NCBI RefSeq assembly: GCF_001656295.1
Contig: NZ_LXHE01000013.1
Location: forward strand, 1-64,000
Length of the DNA: 64,000 nt
Direction: 5' to 3'
DNA from: Moraxella catarrhalis
GTDB lineage: Bacteria > Pseudomonadota > Gammaproteobacteria > Pseudomonadales > Moraxellaceae
Shown here: positions 36,551-46,642 of the stretch, one piece after another
Layout of the letters: every line of letters begins with the position of its first letter
How positions within the stretch are numbered: position 1 is the stretch's first letter
Notes under the pieces: generated by a model
Databases searched by the model: none
Told to the model about the DNA's origin: nothing
Seen by the model: only the letters and a program-made list of their open reading frames with translations
Position numbers and translations under genes: made by a program

Positions 36551-37552
36551 ATGTCAAACACCCCTTCCACTTCTGCTGAATTTAGCCATACGACGGTTTT
36601 GTTACATGAAACGGTTGCGATGGTGCTTGGCGTCAAACGGTTGGAGGATTTGACTGCAAAAGTTTCAGGCGTGTATGTGGACGCAACGTTTGGGCGCGGT
36701 GGGCACAGTCGGCTTTTACTTGAATATTTGGCGCCTGAAGCTACCTTGGTGGTCTTTGATAAAGACCCGCAGGCGATCGCTGCCGCTGAAGCTTTGGCGG
36801 CTCAAGATGCGCGCATCAAAGTCGTGCATGACAGCTTTGCTAATTTAACAAACAATCTACAGGCGCTCGGTATCGATCAGGTCGATGGTCTGATGGCGGA
36901 TTTGGGCGTCTCAAGCCCGCAGCTGGACGATGGCGCGCGCGGATTTAGTTTTATGCGAGATGGCGCGGTGGATATGCGCATGGATACCACGCGAGGTGAG
37001 CCGGTATCTGAGTGGCTGCAGCGCGTCTCGGCAGATGAGCTGGCTGATGTGTTATATCAGTATGGCGAGGAGCGACATTCACGAAAAATCGCTCGGGCGA
37101 TCAAAGCGATGGAAAGTTATACGTCCACGCTACAATTGGCAGAAGTCATCAAACAGGCGCACCCTGCATGGCAAAAAGGCAAACATCCTGCTACCCAAAG
37201 TTTTCAAGCGATGCGCATTTTTATTAATAATGAGCTTGGGGATGTGGAAGCGTTTTTGGCGCAAAGCATCGGGGCTCTAAAAGCAGGTGGCATGCTTGCG
37301 GTGATCAGCTTTCATTCGCTTGAAGATCGTTTGATTAAGCAGTTTTTGCAGCGCCACAGCCGTGGGCAGTATGAAGAAGACGCACATTTGCCGATCATCC
37401 CTAAGCGTCCAAAATATTTTGGTAAGCCAAAGCGCGTCGGACCCAGCGATCAGGAGGTCAAAGCCAACCCAAGAGCTCGCAGCGCTTGGCTGCGCGGCGC
37501 TGAGCGTAGTGATGTCGCTTTGGCACAAGACAAAGTACAAGACGAAGATTGA
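36551..37552 (+). CDS. rsmH: 16S rRNA m4C1402 methyltransferase RsmH
   Basis: Methylates N4 of C1402 in 16S rRNA and opens the dcw cluster. Blocks: FSHTTVLLHETVAMV, VDATFGRGGHSRLLLEYL (SAM site), LMADLGVSSPQLDDGARGFSF, ATQSFQAMRIFINNELGDVE and VISFHSLEDRLIKQF. I chose the ATG at 36551 (333 aa); a GTG at 36542 is also possible. No mraZ precedes it. The 291-bp gap to divergent gltX carries an extended -10 like TGCTAAAAT at 36436-36444 and a TTGACA at 36405 at poor spacing, so the promoter is not settled. Confidence 0.96.
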   Translation: MSNTPSTSAEFSHTTVLLHETVAMVLGVKRLEDLTAKVSGVYVDATFGRGGHSRLLLEYLAPEATLVVFDKDPQAIAAAEALAAQDARIKVVHDSFANLTNNLQALGIDQVDGLMADLGVSSPQLDDGARGFSFMRDGAVDMRMDTTRGEPVSEWLQRVSADELADVLYQYGEERHSRKIARAIKAMESYTSTLQLAEVIKQAHPAWQKGKHPATQSFQAMRIFINNELGDVEAFLAQSIGALKAGGMLAVISFHSLEDRLIKQFLQRHSRGQYEEDAHLPIIPKRPKYFGKPKRVGPSDQEVKANPRARSAWLRGAERSDVALAQDKVQDED

Positions 37553-37582
37553 TACATTTTATTTTGACAGGCGGCGATTTTC

Positions 37583-37933
37583 ATGAGCAACACTCCTTTG
37601 ATAACAACACTCAACTCAAGCATGACTTGGGTTTTGCGTTTGGTGTTGGCGGTTTTGGTTGTGATGATTTTTGCAACCGCTTTGGGTATCGTCACCCAAA
37701 CCCAAGAGCGACATGAAACCTACATTGAATTACAAAAACGCAGTCGTGAATTAAATGAGCTAAAAATTGAAGAGCAAAGGTTGATGATTGAGCAGCAGAC
37801 CTTCAGTGCCACGCCGCAAGTCGCTCAGCGCGCCGTCAGTGAGCTTGGGATGTTTTTTCCGACCAATGAAAGCCGCCGCGTCATCACACCAGGCACTAAG
37901 CCTGACCCTGAGCCAAGCCAAGATAGCGAGTAA
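37583..37933 (+). CDS. ftsL: Cell division protein FtsL
   Basis: Small bitopic divisome protein of 116 aa that forms a complex with FtsB and FtsQ. One membrane segment about residues 15-36 (WVLRLVLAVLVVMIFATALG), then a periplasmic coiled coil about residues 40-80 with heptad Leu/Ile (ELQKRSRELNELKIEEQRL). The C-terminal tail is Pro/Asp rich. Place between rsmH and ftsI confirms the assignment, since the family is poorly conserved in sequence. Confidence 0.93.
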   Translation: MSNTPLITTLNSSMTWVLRLVLAVLVVMIFATALGIVTQTQERHETYIELQKRSRELNELKIEEQRLMIEQQTFSATPQVAQRAVSELGMFFPTNESRRVITPGTKPDPEPSQDSE

Positions 37934-37936
37934 AGC

Positions 37937-39895
37937 ATGACCAAACAAAGAAAAAATCCAAAAACTGGCTCAGCGACGGTGACAGCTCCTTTACGCCGTC
38001 CAAAGACTTCTGCCAAGACTTTTGGGATTTTGACCAAAAAACGCATCAAAAAATCTGGCGCTAATTTGGCTGGTGGCAAGCAGGATGCTTGGCGATATTT
38101 GATCATTGGGGGGCTGATGCTGTGCATCTTTGTGGCGATTTTTGCGCGCGCATTTTATTTGCAGATCATCAATCCGCAGTTTTTTATTGATAAAGGCGAT
38201 GAGCTGATCACAGGCAAACGCACCGAGCCTGCTTATCGCGGCGTGATCACAGATCGCGAGGGCGCGCCTTTGGCTGCCAACGCCCCACTGTATACGGTCT
38301 TTTTTGATCCTTATGCCTATGCTGAGGAATACTATCGCTTAGACAAAGAAATCAAAACCACCAAAAGCGACGCCGTCAAACAAAAAGCGCTTGAAAAGCT
38401 CAAAGAAATGGACTTGGTCAGACTGGCAGCAGCGGCAAATTACCCGCTTGAAAAACTCGAAGCAGCCGTCGGCATCGATCATACACTTGATACGTCTAAC
38501 AGCCAAAAAGTCAAAGACGCTTTGCCAAAAGGCGCAAGCTCACGCCGCTTAGTGCTATTAAACCGTGTCTCACCCGAAGTCGCCAAGTCTGTCACGGATT
38601 TGGGACTGTTCGCCATTGGTCGTGAGCAGTATTTTCAGCGCTATTATTTACAAGCCGAGCCGAACGCACAGCTTTTGGGCTATATGGCTCAGTCAAGTGA
38701 CAAAGCTCAAGGCGGCTATATTGGGCGCGCAGGCATCGAGGCCAAATATAACGAGCGCTTGGCAGGTAAAGATGGCGTGGTGCGGATTTTGCGCGGTACT
38801 GGCAGGCAGCCAATTCAAGAGATTGAGCAAATCGAACCGCTCATCGAAGGCGAAAACATTCGCCTAACGATTGACTCGCGCTTACAATATGTGCTTTATA
38901 AAGAGCTTGAGCAGGTTGGGCGCTTGCAGTCGGCGCGTTCAAGCTCAGGCATGGTGGTGGATGTCAAGACGGGCGAAGTGCTGGCGATGGGATCATGGCC
39001 ATCGTTTAATTCTAATAATTTGTCCGAACGCGATGGCGCTAACGAAAGAAACCGTCCTGTGTTTGATGTGTTTGAGCCAGGCTCGGTGATGAAGCCGTTC
39101 ACAGTGGCAGCCGCGCTTGAATCGGGCAAATACACCACCAATTCTGTCATCGATACCAGTCCAGGCAGCGTGTCGGTGGGCGGATATACGATCCGCGACG
39201 GCGGTAATTATGGCGTCATCACGCTAGATAAGCTGATCCAAAAATCCAGTAATGTTGCCTCAACAAAAATTGCGTTAAATCTACCGACTGACGCCATCGC
39301 TAATACACAGCTTAAATTTGGCTTTGGTAGTAAGACGGCACTGGATTTCCCTGCTGAGGCATCGGGACGAGTTAGCATTCCAAAAGAGCGTGAGCTGTCA
39401 CGCCGTGCAACACTAAGTTATGGCTATGGTCAGCAAGTCACATTAGCACAGTTGACCCAAGCTTATGCAGCACTTGGCAATCAGGGGCTGATGCAGCCGT
39501 TAAAACTTGTCAAAGATCAAACAATACCCAAACCCACTCAGGTTATTAGTGCAGGTCATGCCGAAGCCATTGTGCGTATGATGGAGCTTGTGACAGGACC
39601 AGGTGGCACAGGTCAAGCCGCCGCCATTAATGGCTATCGTGTGGCTGGTAAAACAGGTACCAGTCGGCGTACCAACCCACAAGGTGGTTATTATACCGAT
39701 CAGCATCGTGCGATCTTTGTGGGCTTGGCACCTGCGTCAGATCCGCGCTTTGCGGTGGCGATCTTGGTTGAAGATCCGCGCCGCCAATCGTATGCAGGAC
39801 AAGTATCAGCACCGGTATTCCACCAAGTGATGAAAGAGGCGCTACGCTTATATAATGTGCCTTATGATAAGCCGTTACGGGTTTCGGCGCCCTGA
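37937..39895 (+). CDS. ftsI: Septal peptidoglycan transpeptidase FtsI (PBP3)
   Basis: Class B penicillin-binding protein for septum synthesis, 652 aa. Cytoplasmic basic tail about 1-45, membrane segment about 52-75 (YLIIGGLMLCIFVAIFARAF), dimerisation domain starting RGVITDREGAPLAANAP, then the transpeptidase with SVMK (active Ser about residue 383), KSSNVAS (SxN) and KTGTSRR (KTG about residue 572). All catalytic motifs are intact. An insert of Lys/Glu-rich residues about 130-170 makes it longer than E. coli FtsI (588 aa). Starts 3 bp after ftsL. Confidence 0.97.
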   Translation: MTKQRKNPKTGSATVTAPLRRPKTSAKTFGILTKKRIKKSGANLAGGKQDAWRYLIIGGLMLCIFVAIFARAFYLQIINPQFFIDKGDELITGKRTEPAYRGVITDREGAPLAANAPLYTVFFDPYAYAEEYYRLDKEIKTTKSDAVKQKALEKLKEMDLVRLAAAANYPLEKLEAAVGIDHTLDTSNSQKVKDALPKGASSRRLVLLNRVSPEVAKSVTDLGLFAIGREQYFQRYYLQAEPNAQLLGYMAQSSDKAQGGYIGRAGIEAKYNERLAGKDGVVRILRGTGRQPIQEIEQIEPLIEGENIRLTIDSRLQYVLYKELEQVGRLQSARSSSGMVVDVKTGEVLAMGSWPSFNSNNLSERDGANERNRPVFDVFEPGSVMKPFTVAAALESGKYTTNSVIDTSPGSVSVGGYTIRDGGNYGVITLDKLIQKSSNVASTKIALNLPTDAIANTQLKFGFGSKTALDFPAEASGRVSIPKERELSRRATLSYGYGQQVTLAQLTQAYAALGNQGLMQPLKLVKDQTIPKPTQVISAGHAEAIVRMMELVTGPGGTGQAAAINGYRVAGKTGTSRRTNPQGGYYTDQHRAIFVGLAPASDPRFAVAILVEDPRRQSYAGQVSAPVFHQVMKEALRLYNVPYDKPLRVSAP

Positions 39896-39930
39896 ATTGA
39901 CCGACCCATTTAGCTGATTGAGGATATGTG

Positions 39931-41493
39931 ATGACGCCAATAAGTTTTCGTGAAGTGATCCAAAAAGCGGTTGCTACTCCCCATACCGTGACGGCGGAAC
40001 TGGGTTTGACGGCACTTGAGTCGTTATTTGCGCCCATTTTGGAGTGTCAATTTGACCAATTTTGCTTGGATAGTCGTAAGATTGGCGTAGATGATGGTTT
40101 TGTACTTTTAAAAAGTAGCAGTCAAGATGCTCAAACAAACCTAAATAATGCCAATCGTTATCTTATGTCGGTCAAAGACAGTGCGGCATTTGTCATCAGT
40201 GAGTTTGATTTGGCGGGGCTGGATTTAGATGACATACAAATTCCTATCATTAGTGTGCCAAATATTCGCACCTATTTGGGTGATTTGATTGCTGCTCACC
40301 TTCAGCTACATCATGCCGTGGCATTGCCCAAGATTATTGCGGTAACAGGCACCAATGGCAAAACCACGGTCAGTCAGCTGATCGCACAGCTTTGTCAAGC
40401 GTCTGGCATCAGCTCTGCTGTGATGGGGACGGCAGGTAATGGGCGACTGGGTCAACTGATGCAGTCCGCCAACACCACAGGCGATGTGCTATTGACACAT
40501 ACATTTATCCATCAAATGGCACAAGAAGGCGTACAAATGATTGCACTTGAGGCAAGCTCACATGGGCTTGATCAGTATCGCTTACAAGGCATACCAATTA
40601 TCGGTGCTGTTTATACCAATTTATCCCGAGATCATTTGGATTATCATGCTGATATGACGTCTTATCGTGATGCTAAAGCCAAGCTTTTTGATCAATCATT
40701 GTTCCCAACACTAAGATTTGGTGTGGTGAATTTAGACGATGAGTCTACTTTATTTGATTATGAGGCTGCAGATTTTCAGATGATTGGATATAGCCAACAA
40801 AAGCCAAACGCTGATTTTTATGCCAAAGCAGTACGCCCAAGCCTTGATTGTGTTGAGATTGAGGTACAAACACCCCAAGGTGAGATGACGGCTATAAGTC
40901 CTTTGCTTGGGCTATTTAATGTGGATAATTTGCTTGCCAGTATGGCAGCATTTACGGCTTTAAACCCTGCAAGGACAGCAGATTTGCCAAATTTGATTAC
41001 TCAATTACAAGGCGCAAGAGGGCGTATGCAGCGCGCGTCATCTCAGACGGGTGCTTTTATTGTTGATTATGCACACACGCCCGACGCACTCAAGCAGGTC
41101 TTATCAAGCCTGCGTCGCCACTGTACAGGCCGGCTGATTGCAGTCTTTGGGTGCGGCGGTGATCGCGATCGAGGCAAGCGTCCGCAGATGACCCAGGCAG
41201 GTTTGGCGTATGCAGATCAAGTGATTTTGACTGCTGATAATCCGCGTTCTGAATCGCCATCTGCCATCTTAGCAGATATGCAAAAAGGGCTGTCTTGTGA
41301 GGATCATTATAAAATCATCATCGAGCCTGATCGAAAAAATGCCATCGAATTGGCGGTTAAAACCGCAGGCAAAACTGATATCGTTGTGATTGCAGGTAAG
41401 GGGCATGAAACTTATCAAGAAATCCAAGGCGTGCGTTATGATTTTGATGATTTGGCAGTATTGGGCGAGTTTTTACAAAAATATCAAAAATAA
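39931..41493 (+). CDS. murE: UDP-MurNAc-tripeptide (meso-DAP) ligase MurE
   Basis: ATP-dependent ligase adding meso-diaminopimelate to UDP-MurNAc-L-Ala-D-Glu. Shows the P-loop VTGTNGKTTVSQLI about residue 135, LEASSHGLDQYRL, DYAHTPDAL, FGCGGDRDRGKR and the DNPR motif in TADNPRSESP, which selects diaminopimelate over lysine. The ATG at 39931 (520 aa) has gagga upstream; a GTG just before it is possible. Follows ftsI by 35 bp. Confidence 0.97.
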   Translation: MTPISFREVIQKAVATPHTVTAELGLTALESLFAPILECQFDQFCLDSRKIGVDDGFVLLKSSSQDAQTNLNNANRYLMSVKDSAAFVISEFDLAGLDLDDIQIPIISVPNIRTYLGDLIAAHLQLHHAVALPKIIAVTGTNGKTTVSQLIAQLCQASGISSAVMGTAGNGRLGQLMQSANTTGDVLLTHTFIHQMAQEGVQMIALEASSHGLDQYRLQGIPIIGAVYTNLSRDHLDYHADMTSYRDAKAKLFDQSLFPTLRFGVVNLDDESTLFDYEAADFQMIGYSQQKPNADFYAKAVRPSLDCVEIEVQTPQGEMTAISPLLGLFNVDNLLASMAAFTALNPARTADLPNLITQLQGARGRMQRASSQTGAFIVDYAHTPDALKQVLSSLRRHCTGRLIAVFGCGGDRDRGKRPQMTQAGLAYADQVILTADNPRSESPSAILADMQKGLSCEDHYKIIIEPDRKNAIELAVKTAGKTDIVVIAGKGHETYQEIQGVRYDFDDLAVLGEFLQKYQK

Positions 41494-41514
41494 AAAGTGA
41501 TAAAAGGCGATCGC

Positions 41515-42999
41515 ATGACAAATTCAAGTGTGTATGTTTGGCACCAAGATAACCTAAAACAAGCCACACAGGGGCAGTGGCATCACAATGATAAGGCTGA
41601 GATTTACGCCCATCGTATTGTGACTGATACACGCCAAATCCAAGCAGGCGATGTGTTTTTGGCGATCAAAGGCGAGCGATTTGATGCGCATGATTTTATA
41701 AAAAATGCGTATCAGCAAGGTGCATCTGCAGCGATTGTTGAGCGTGTTGTTAAATGTGATATGCCGCAGCTTTTGGTGGCAGATACTAAGCTTGCTTTGG
41801 GGGATTTGGGCAGGTTTCGGCGAGAGGCGCACCCTGATTTGACGGTCATTGCCTTGACCGGCTCAAGCGGTAAGACGACGACCAAAGAGATGATTGGTGC
41901 TATTTTAAGCCAAATTGCACCGACGCTCATCACTCGTGGTAATTTAAATAATGATCTTGGCGTGCCGATGATGTTGCTTGAGCTGACTGATGAGCATCGT
42001 TTTTTGGTGATAGAGCTTGGGGCAAATCATTTGGGTGAGATTGCCTATACAGCGTCAATGGTGCGTCCTGATGTGGCATTGATATTAAATATCGGTACAG
42101 CGCACTTGGGCGAGTTTGGTGGGCGGGCTAATATTGCGTGTGCTAAATCAGAGATTTATTCGGCACTGACGAGTCAGGGTGTGGCAATTTTACCTTTTTC
42201 AGATGACTTTTATCCAGAGCTTTTAAAACAAGCGTCTAAATTTACAAAGCTGCATTTATCATTTGGTGAGCGTGCCGTGCCGATTGAGCAAGCGGGGCTT
42301 GAAGTGACGGATCAAGCTATGCTTAAAGCCGAAGGGATCAGCTCGGTGCTGATGATGGGGGATTTATTTGCTGATGATATCGAAACTTTTGCCACGCACA
42401 GCACATTTACTCTAAATACCAATATTGATATTGATCAAATTGACAGCTTGCCTGTTCATTTACCGTTCATTGGTGAGCATAATGTGGCGAATGCGTTGGC
42501 GGCAGCTTCGGCGACTTTTGCACTGGGCGTACCACTTGAACAAATCGCCAAAGGGCTTCTGCGTGCGACACCCCCAAAGGGTCGTTTGATGCGTCTGTCA
42601 ATGGATGGATATCACATTATTGATGATACTTATAATGCCAACCCAACTTCCATGCTCGCTGCAGCAAAAGTGCTTGAAGCTGAATTGGACACTAAGATAT
42701 TGGTGCTTGGTGATATCTTTGAGCTGGGAGATGCGGCAGATGATGAGCATACCAAACTGGGGCATCGGTTGGCTTTACTTGAGATTGATCATGTATTGAC
42801 TTTGGGTAATCACATGGCACATACTGCCACTGCCATCAATGAACAAAAATCCATTGCCAGACATTATACAGATAAGCCAAGTCTTTTAAAGGATTTGCGT
42901 CAATTATTATCACATGGTTCTGCCACCGTGTTATTTAAAGGGTCTCGTGGCATGGCAATGGAGAGCCTGATTGCTGATTTGACCGCTTGTAACCATTAA
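41515..42999 (+). CDS. murF: UDP-MurNAc-pentapeptide synthetase MurF
   Basis: Adds D-Ala-D-Ala to the muramyl tripeptide. Shows DTRQIQAGDVFLAIKGERFD near the N-terminus, P-loop ALTGSSGKTTTKEMI, ELGANHLGEI, IGEHNVANALAA and DDTYNANPTSM. The ATG at 41515 (494 aa) has aaaggcg upstream; a GTG at 41497 would add six residues. Directly downstream of murE, upstream of mraY. Confidence 0.96.
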   Translation: MTNSSVYVWHQDNLKQATQGQWHHNDKAEIYAHRIVTDTRQIQAGDVFLAIKGERFDAHDFIKNAYQQGASAAIVERVVKCDMPQLLVADTKLALGDLGRFRREAHPDLTVIALTGSSGKTTTKEMIGAILSQIAPTLITRGNLNNDLGVPMMLLELTDEHRFLVIELGANHLGEIAYTASMVRPDVALILNIGTAHLGEFGGRANIACAKSEIYSALTSQGVAILPFSDDFYPELLKQASKFTKLHLSFGERAVPIEQAGLEVTDQAMLKAEGISSVLMMGDLFADDIETFATHSTFTLNTNIDIDQIDSLPVHLPFIGEHNVANALAAASATFALGVPLEQIAKGLLRATPPKGRLMRLSMDGYHIIDDTYNANPTSMLAAAKVLEAELDTKILVLGDIFELGDAADDEHTKLGHRLALLEIDHVLTLGNHMAHTATAINEQKSIARHYTDKPSLLKDLRQLLSHGSATVLFKGSRGMAMESLIADLTACNH

Positions 43000-43016
43000 C
43001 AAATTAAGGATGCTTC

Positions 43017-44114
43017 ATGTTGTATTGGCTATTACAGCAAACAGACATTGCCATCGGTTCATTGACTTTGCGGGCACTGCTTGCGGTGATTACATCGCTG
43101 CTTATTGTTATCATTGGTGGTAAGCCTGTGATTCATTATCTGCGTACCTTAAAATACGGTCAAGCCGTGCGTGATGATGGACCAAAAACTCACCTTGCCA
43201 AACAAGGCACGCCTACGATGGGCGGGGTGCTGATTTTGGTGGCGATTGGTATTGCTACCTTGGCATGGGCGGATTTAGGCAATCCTTATGTTTGGATTTT
43301 AATGGTGGTCATGGTCATTTTTGGTGCAGTTGGCTGGGCAGATGATTGGCTAAAAATCAAGCACAAAAACCCCCAAGGACTGATTGCTCGCAAAAAATAT
43401 TTTTGGCTATCGGTCGGCTCGCTATTTGCTGGCTGTTCCATGTATTACATCGCCACACAGCAAGATACCAATACCATGATCGCCATGCAAGACATGCTAA
43501 TCCCACTGTTTAAAGACATTGTGATTCCGTTTTCAGCGATTCCATTGGGTTTGGGATTTATTATTGCGACTTATTTTGTGTTGGCAGGCTCATCTAATGC
43601 GGTGAACCTGACAGATGGTTTGGATGGATTGGTGATTTTACCCGTAGTTTTGGTCGCAGCAGGCTTGGGCGTTTTTGCTTATATTTCTGGCTCGCCACAT
43701 TTTGCTGATTATATGCATGTACCTTATATTGCTTATAATGCTGAGGTTACCATTGTATGTGCTGCCATGATTGGTGCAGGCTTGGGCTTTCTTTGGTATA
43801 ATGCGGCACCTGCTGATGTATTTATGGGCGATGTAGGTGCATTGAGTCTTGGGGGTATGCTTGGTACCATTGCTGTGATGACTCGCCAAGAGTTGGCATT
43901 TGCGATCATGGGCGGTATCTTTGTGGCTGAAGCAGTATCGGTGATTTTACAGGTTGGTTCTTATCGTCTGCGTAAACAACGCATTTTTTTGATGGCACCT
44001 TTACATCATCATTTTGAAGAGCTTGGACTCAAAGAAACCAAAGTAGTCGCGCGTTTTTATATTGTGTGTATTATTTTGGTGGTGCTTGGACTGATGACCT
44101 TAAAATTACGCTAA
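43017..44114 (+). CDS. mraY: Phospho-MurNAc-pentapeptide transferase MraY
   Basis: Ten-segment inner-membrane enzyme that makes lipid I from UDP-MurNAc-pentapeptide and undecaprenyl phosphate. Shows [17 protein letters not shown], the aspartates in [21 protein letters not shown] and the HHHFEELG motif ([11 protein letters not shown]). 365 aa. ATG preceded by aagga. This is the last dcw gene here; murD, ftsW, murG, murC, ddl, ftsQAZ are absent, so the cluster is split in this genome. Confidence 0.97.
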   Translation: MLYWLLQQTDIAIGSLTLRALLAVITSLLIVIIGGKPVIHYLRTLKYGQAVRDDGPKTHLAKQGTPTMGGVLILVAIGIATLAWADLGNPYVWILMVVMVIFGAVGWADDWLKIKHKNPQGLIARKKYFWLSVGSLFAGCSMYYIATQQDTNTMIAMQDMLIPLFKDIVIPFSAIPLGLGFIIATYFVLAGSSNAVNLTDGLDGLVILPVVLVAAGLGVFAYISGSPHFADYMHVPYIAYNAEVTIVCAAMIGAGLGFLWYNAAPADVFMGDVGALSLGGMLGTIAVMTRQELAFAIMGGIFVAEAVSVILQVGSYRLRKQRIFLMAPLHHHFEELGLKETKVVARFYIVCIILVVLGLMTLKLR

Positions 44115-44307
44115 ATTTGCCATCAATTCACCGATGAGCCTTGTGTCCTTTTGGTGAGTGCGCTAAGGTGATTTTAATGGCAGATTGGTTGATAAAATTT
44201 TAAAAACTTTTAGGGAAATTGACCAAGTTGGGCTATAATAGCAGGTTCGTTTGGGTGTATTTGCTCATCGACTGTCTGAACTTTAAAGCTTTATAGGGAT
44301 AACGACT

Positions 44308-45060
44308 ATGAATGTACAAAGATGCGTCATCGGCAATTGGAAATTAAACCCAGCAACCAAGTCGGCGGCACATGAGCTGGCACAGGGCTTGAGCGGTATA
44401 GCTTGTGATGCGGTCAGGGTTGGCTGTACACCAAGTTTTACCCATGTATCGACTGTGGCAGATGTCTTGGCAGGTACGCCAATTTGGGTGGGTGCTCAAG
44501 ATATTTGTGCGTATACCCAAAGTACGGGGGCGTATACGGGCGATGTGTCTGCTGAGCAGCTGAGTGATTTGGGCGTAGGCTTTGTCATTATTGGGCATTC
44601 TGAGCGTCGCAACTATTATCGTGAAGATCACAGCTTATTGGTTGAGAAAATGAAGCACGCATTTGCTGCAGATTTGAGCGTTGTGTTTTGTATTGGTGAG
44701 ACCAAAGAGCAATATCAAGCCAATCAGACCTTATCAGTACTTGATGATCAGTTATCAGTATTACAAACCTTTCGTGTGCCACGGGGCAAGCTTATCATTG
44801 CTTATGAACCTATTTGGGCGATTGGCACAGGTCTGACACCCACCACTCAAGAAGTCATCGCAACTCATGCACATATTAAGTCAGTCTTAGCATCGTATCA
44901 CTTTGAAGGCGTCAGTGTGCTTTATGGTGGCTCGGTGAATGAGCAAAATGCTGCTGAATTTGCTCAAGCTGAAGGTGTTGATGGGGCATTGGTCGGAGGT
45001 GCTTCTTTAAAATTAGATACCTTTACACAGATTATTGCTGCATTTGAGTCAGCATCGTAG
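44308..45060 (+). CDS. tpiA: Triosephosphate isomerase TpiA
   Basis: TIM barrel of 250 aa interconverting dihydroxyacetone phosphate and glyceraldehyde-3-phosphate. Catalytic Lys in GNWKLNP, His in IGHSERRNYYRED, Glu in AYEPIWAIGTGLTP, phosphate loop LYGGSVNEQNA and VGGASL. The 193-bp gap after mraY contains a TATAAT at 44234-44239, perhaps the -10 box, without a well-spaced -35. tpiA-secG-tRNA-Leu is a common gammaproteobacterial arrangement. Confidence 0.97.
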   Translation: MNVQRCVIGNWKLNPATKSAAHELAQGLSGIACDAVRVGCTPSFTHVSTVADVLAGTPIWVGAQDICAYTQSTGAYTGDVSAEQLSDLGVGFVIIGHSERRNYYREDHSLLVEKMKHAFAADLSVVFCIGETKEQYQANQTLSVLDDQLSVLQTFRVPRGKLIIAYEPIWAIGTGLTPTTQEVIATHAHIKSVLASYHFEGVSVLYGGSVNEQNAAEFAQAEGVDGALVGGASLKLDTFTQIIAAFESAS

Positions 45061-45098
45061 CTTGTTTTATTTTTGCATACCATACGATTGGGAAATTT

Positions 45099-45398
45099 AT
45101 GCTTACAATTCTTTTAGCCATTCATATTATTATTGCCATTGTCATGGTGGGTTTTATTTTGATTCAACATGGTAAAGGTGCCGATGCAGGTGCATCTTTT
45201 GGCTCAGGTGCAGCAGGTACAGTTTTTGGTGCGGCAGGGTCGGCAAACTTTCTAACACGCACAACCGCAGTGCTTGCGACAATCTTTTTTGCAACAAGCC
45301 TTGCACTGGCTCACTTCGCCCAAAAACAAGCCGAAGATCAGTTACGCTTGGATGTGCCAGCCGTTGTCAGCGAGACACCGAATACCCCCGCCAACTAA
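45099..45398 (+). CDS. secG: Protein translocase subunit SecG
   Basis: Small subunit of the SecYEG channel, 99 aa, two membrane segments (ILLAIHIIIAIVMVGFILI and TAVLATIFFATSLALAHFA) joined by the conserved loop GKGADAGASFGSGAAGTVFG, then a short hydrophilic tail. Located 39 bp after tpiA, likely co-transcribed. Confidence 0.95.
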   Translation: MLTILLAIHIIIAIVMVGFILIQHGKGADAGASFGSGAAGTVFGAAGSANFLTRTTAVLATIFFATSLALAHFAQKQAEDQLRLDVPAVVSETPNTPAN

Positions 45399-45458
45399 GT
45401 AATGATTTTGCTTGCAATTGACAGATTTTTTGGGTAGAATACTCCGATATTTTATTTT

Positions 45459-45543
45459 GCGATCGTGGTGGAATTGGTAGACACGCTATCTTGAGGGGGT
45501 AGTGCTTCACGGCGTGAGGGTTCAAGTCCCTCCGATCGCACCA
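45459..45543 (+). tRNA. tRNA-Leu (GAG)
   Basis: 85-nt type II tRNA with encoded CCA. Acceptor GCGATCG pairs with CGATCGC; anticodon stem CTATC/GGTAG with loop TTGAGGG gives anticodon GAG; long variable arm; T-loop GTTCAAGTC. Lies 60 bp after secG, as leuU does in E. coli. Confidence 0.97.
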
Positions 45544-45672
45544 AATTCAATTTCTGGCTTATCTTTAGGGATTTTTTGCTTGAATTAGGCATCAATCACT
45601 GCCGATAGATATAAATAACTCATAGACTTGACTGGTAGCCAGATTACTTAGCTAAAAATTTTTAAAAATCGC

Positions 45673-45700
45673 TTGACATTAAAAAAATATTCTATATAAT
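45673..45700 (+). promoter_or_regulatory. Consensus sigma-70 promoter for tRNA-fMet/rimP-nusA-infB
   Basis: TTGACA (45673-45678), 16-bp spacer, TATAAT (45695-45700): both hexamers are perfect. The initiator tRNA begins 17 bp after the -10 box. Confidence 0.9.
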
Positions 45701-45716
45701 AGGTATTCTAAATTGA

Positions 45717-45793
<77 letters not shown>

Positions 45794-45877
45794 TTTTTTA
45801 AAATCCTAAGCGTTGCCAAATTGCAATCTTAGGTAGCTTAATATATTAAATTAAGCTGTCGGCTGGTATTATGATTG

Positions 45878-45908
45878 CCCACCAACCTTGTGTTATGTGG
45901 GTTTTTTT
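45878..45908 (+). terminator. Terminator/attenuator between tRNA-fMet and rimP
   Basis: CCCAC (45878-45882) pairs with GTGGG (45897-45901), followed by TTTTTTT. It could end the tRNA transcript or attenuate read-through into rimP-nusA-infB, which is autoregulated through NusA in E. coli. The stem is only 5 bp. Confidence 0.45.
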
Positions 45909-46045
45909 GTATCTAAAACAAATTCATCACTAAAATAACGCTTATCACTCATGATGGGTTATACGATGTTATAATAGTGCTTTATAGACTGTTGTGATAA
46001 GTACCGCCGTTTTGTAAATATTATTTTAGGAATTATCATTCAATC

Positions 46046-46543
46046 ATGAAACCATCAAGCAAAATTGCTGAGCTGACCGAATTGATTGCCCCTGCGGTGG
46101 CTGCCTGCGGTGTTGATTTGTGGGGCATTGAATTTATGCCTCAAGGTCGTAAATCATTACTGCGTATTTATATTGAATCACTGCCCGAAAATCGAGCGGC
46201 AGGCGAGCATGTGACCATTGAGGATTGTTCAGCGGTTAATCATCAGGTTTCTGGTGTCTTAGATGTTCACGATCCAATTGCGGGCGAATATGTCCTAGAG
46301 GTGTCAAGTCCGGGTTTTGATCGTCCTTTATTTACGCGTGAGCAGGTAGCGGCATATGTGGGCGAGATAATTAATCTACGTCTGATTCATGCCATTGGTA
46401 GCGGTGATACAAAACGCCGCAAAGTAGTGGGCCGCTTGATGAATGTGGGCGAAGACACTATGACAGTTGTCACCGAAGATAAGCTTGAATTTAATATTGC
46501 ATTTGATAGCGTGGATAAAGCACATTTGGTGTACGAAGACTGA
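46046..46543 (+). CDS. rimP: Ribosome maturation factor RimP
   Basis: Assembly factor for the 30S subunit, 165 aa. The N-terminal domain shows [23 protein letters not shown] and [14 protein letters not shown], followed by [15 protein letters not shown], and the C-terminal SH3-like domain begins near GEIINLRL. First protein gene of the metY-rimP-nusA-infB group, with a 78-bp gap (non-coding) to nusA. Confidence 0.96.
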   Translation: MKPSSKIAELTELIAPAVAACGVDLWGIEFMPQGRKSLLRIYIESLPENRAAGEHVTIEDCSAVNHQVSGVLDVHDPIAGEYVLEVSSPGFDRPLFTREQVAAYVGEIINLRLIHAIGSGDTKRRKVVGRLMNVGEDTMTVVTEDKLEFNIAFDSVDKAHLVYED

Positions 46544-46642
46544 TTTATTTGGTCTTGTGCCTGTCATATGAGATTGCATGGTGAAATGGTGCAATCATTG
46601 CATAAAAATTAATCAATATCAATGAACCCAAAGGATCTACAG

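Noticed and set aside
39627-40037. 136-codon minus-strand frame across ftsI/murE
   Set aside because: Shadow of two essential genes with strong motifs on the other strand.
44219-44239. TTGACC and TATAAT before tpiA as a promoter
   Set aside because: Spacer is only 9 bp; the -10 may be real but the pair is not a functional sigma-70 promoter.
45418-45440. TTGACA and TAGAAT before tRNA-Leu
   Set aside because: Spacer of 11 bp is too short; tRNA-Leu may be read from the tpiA-secG promoter.
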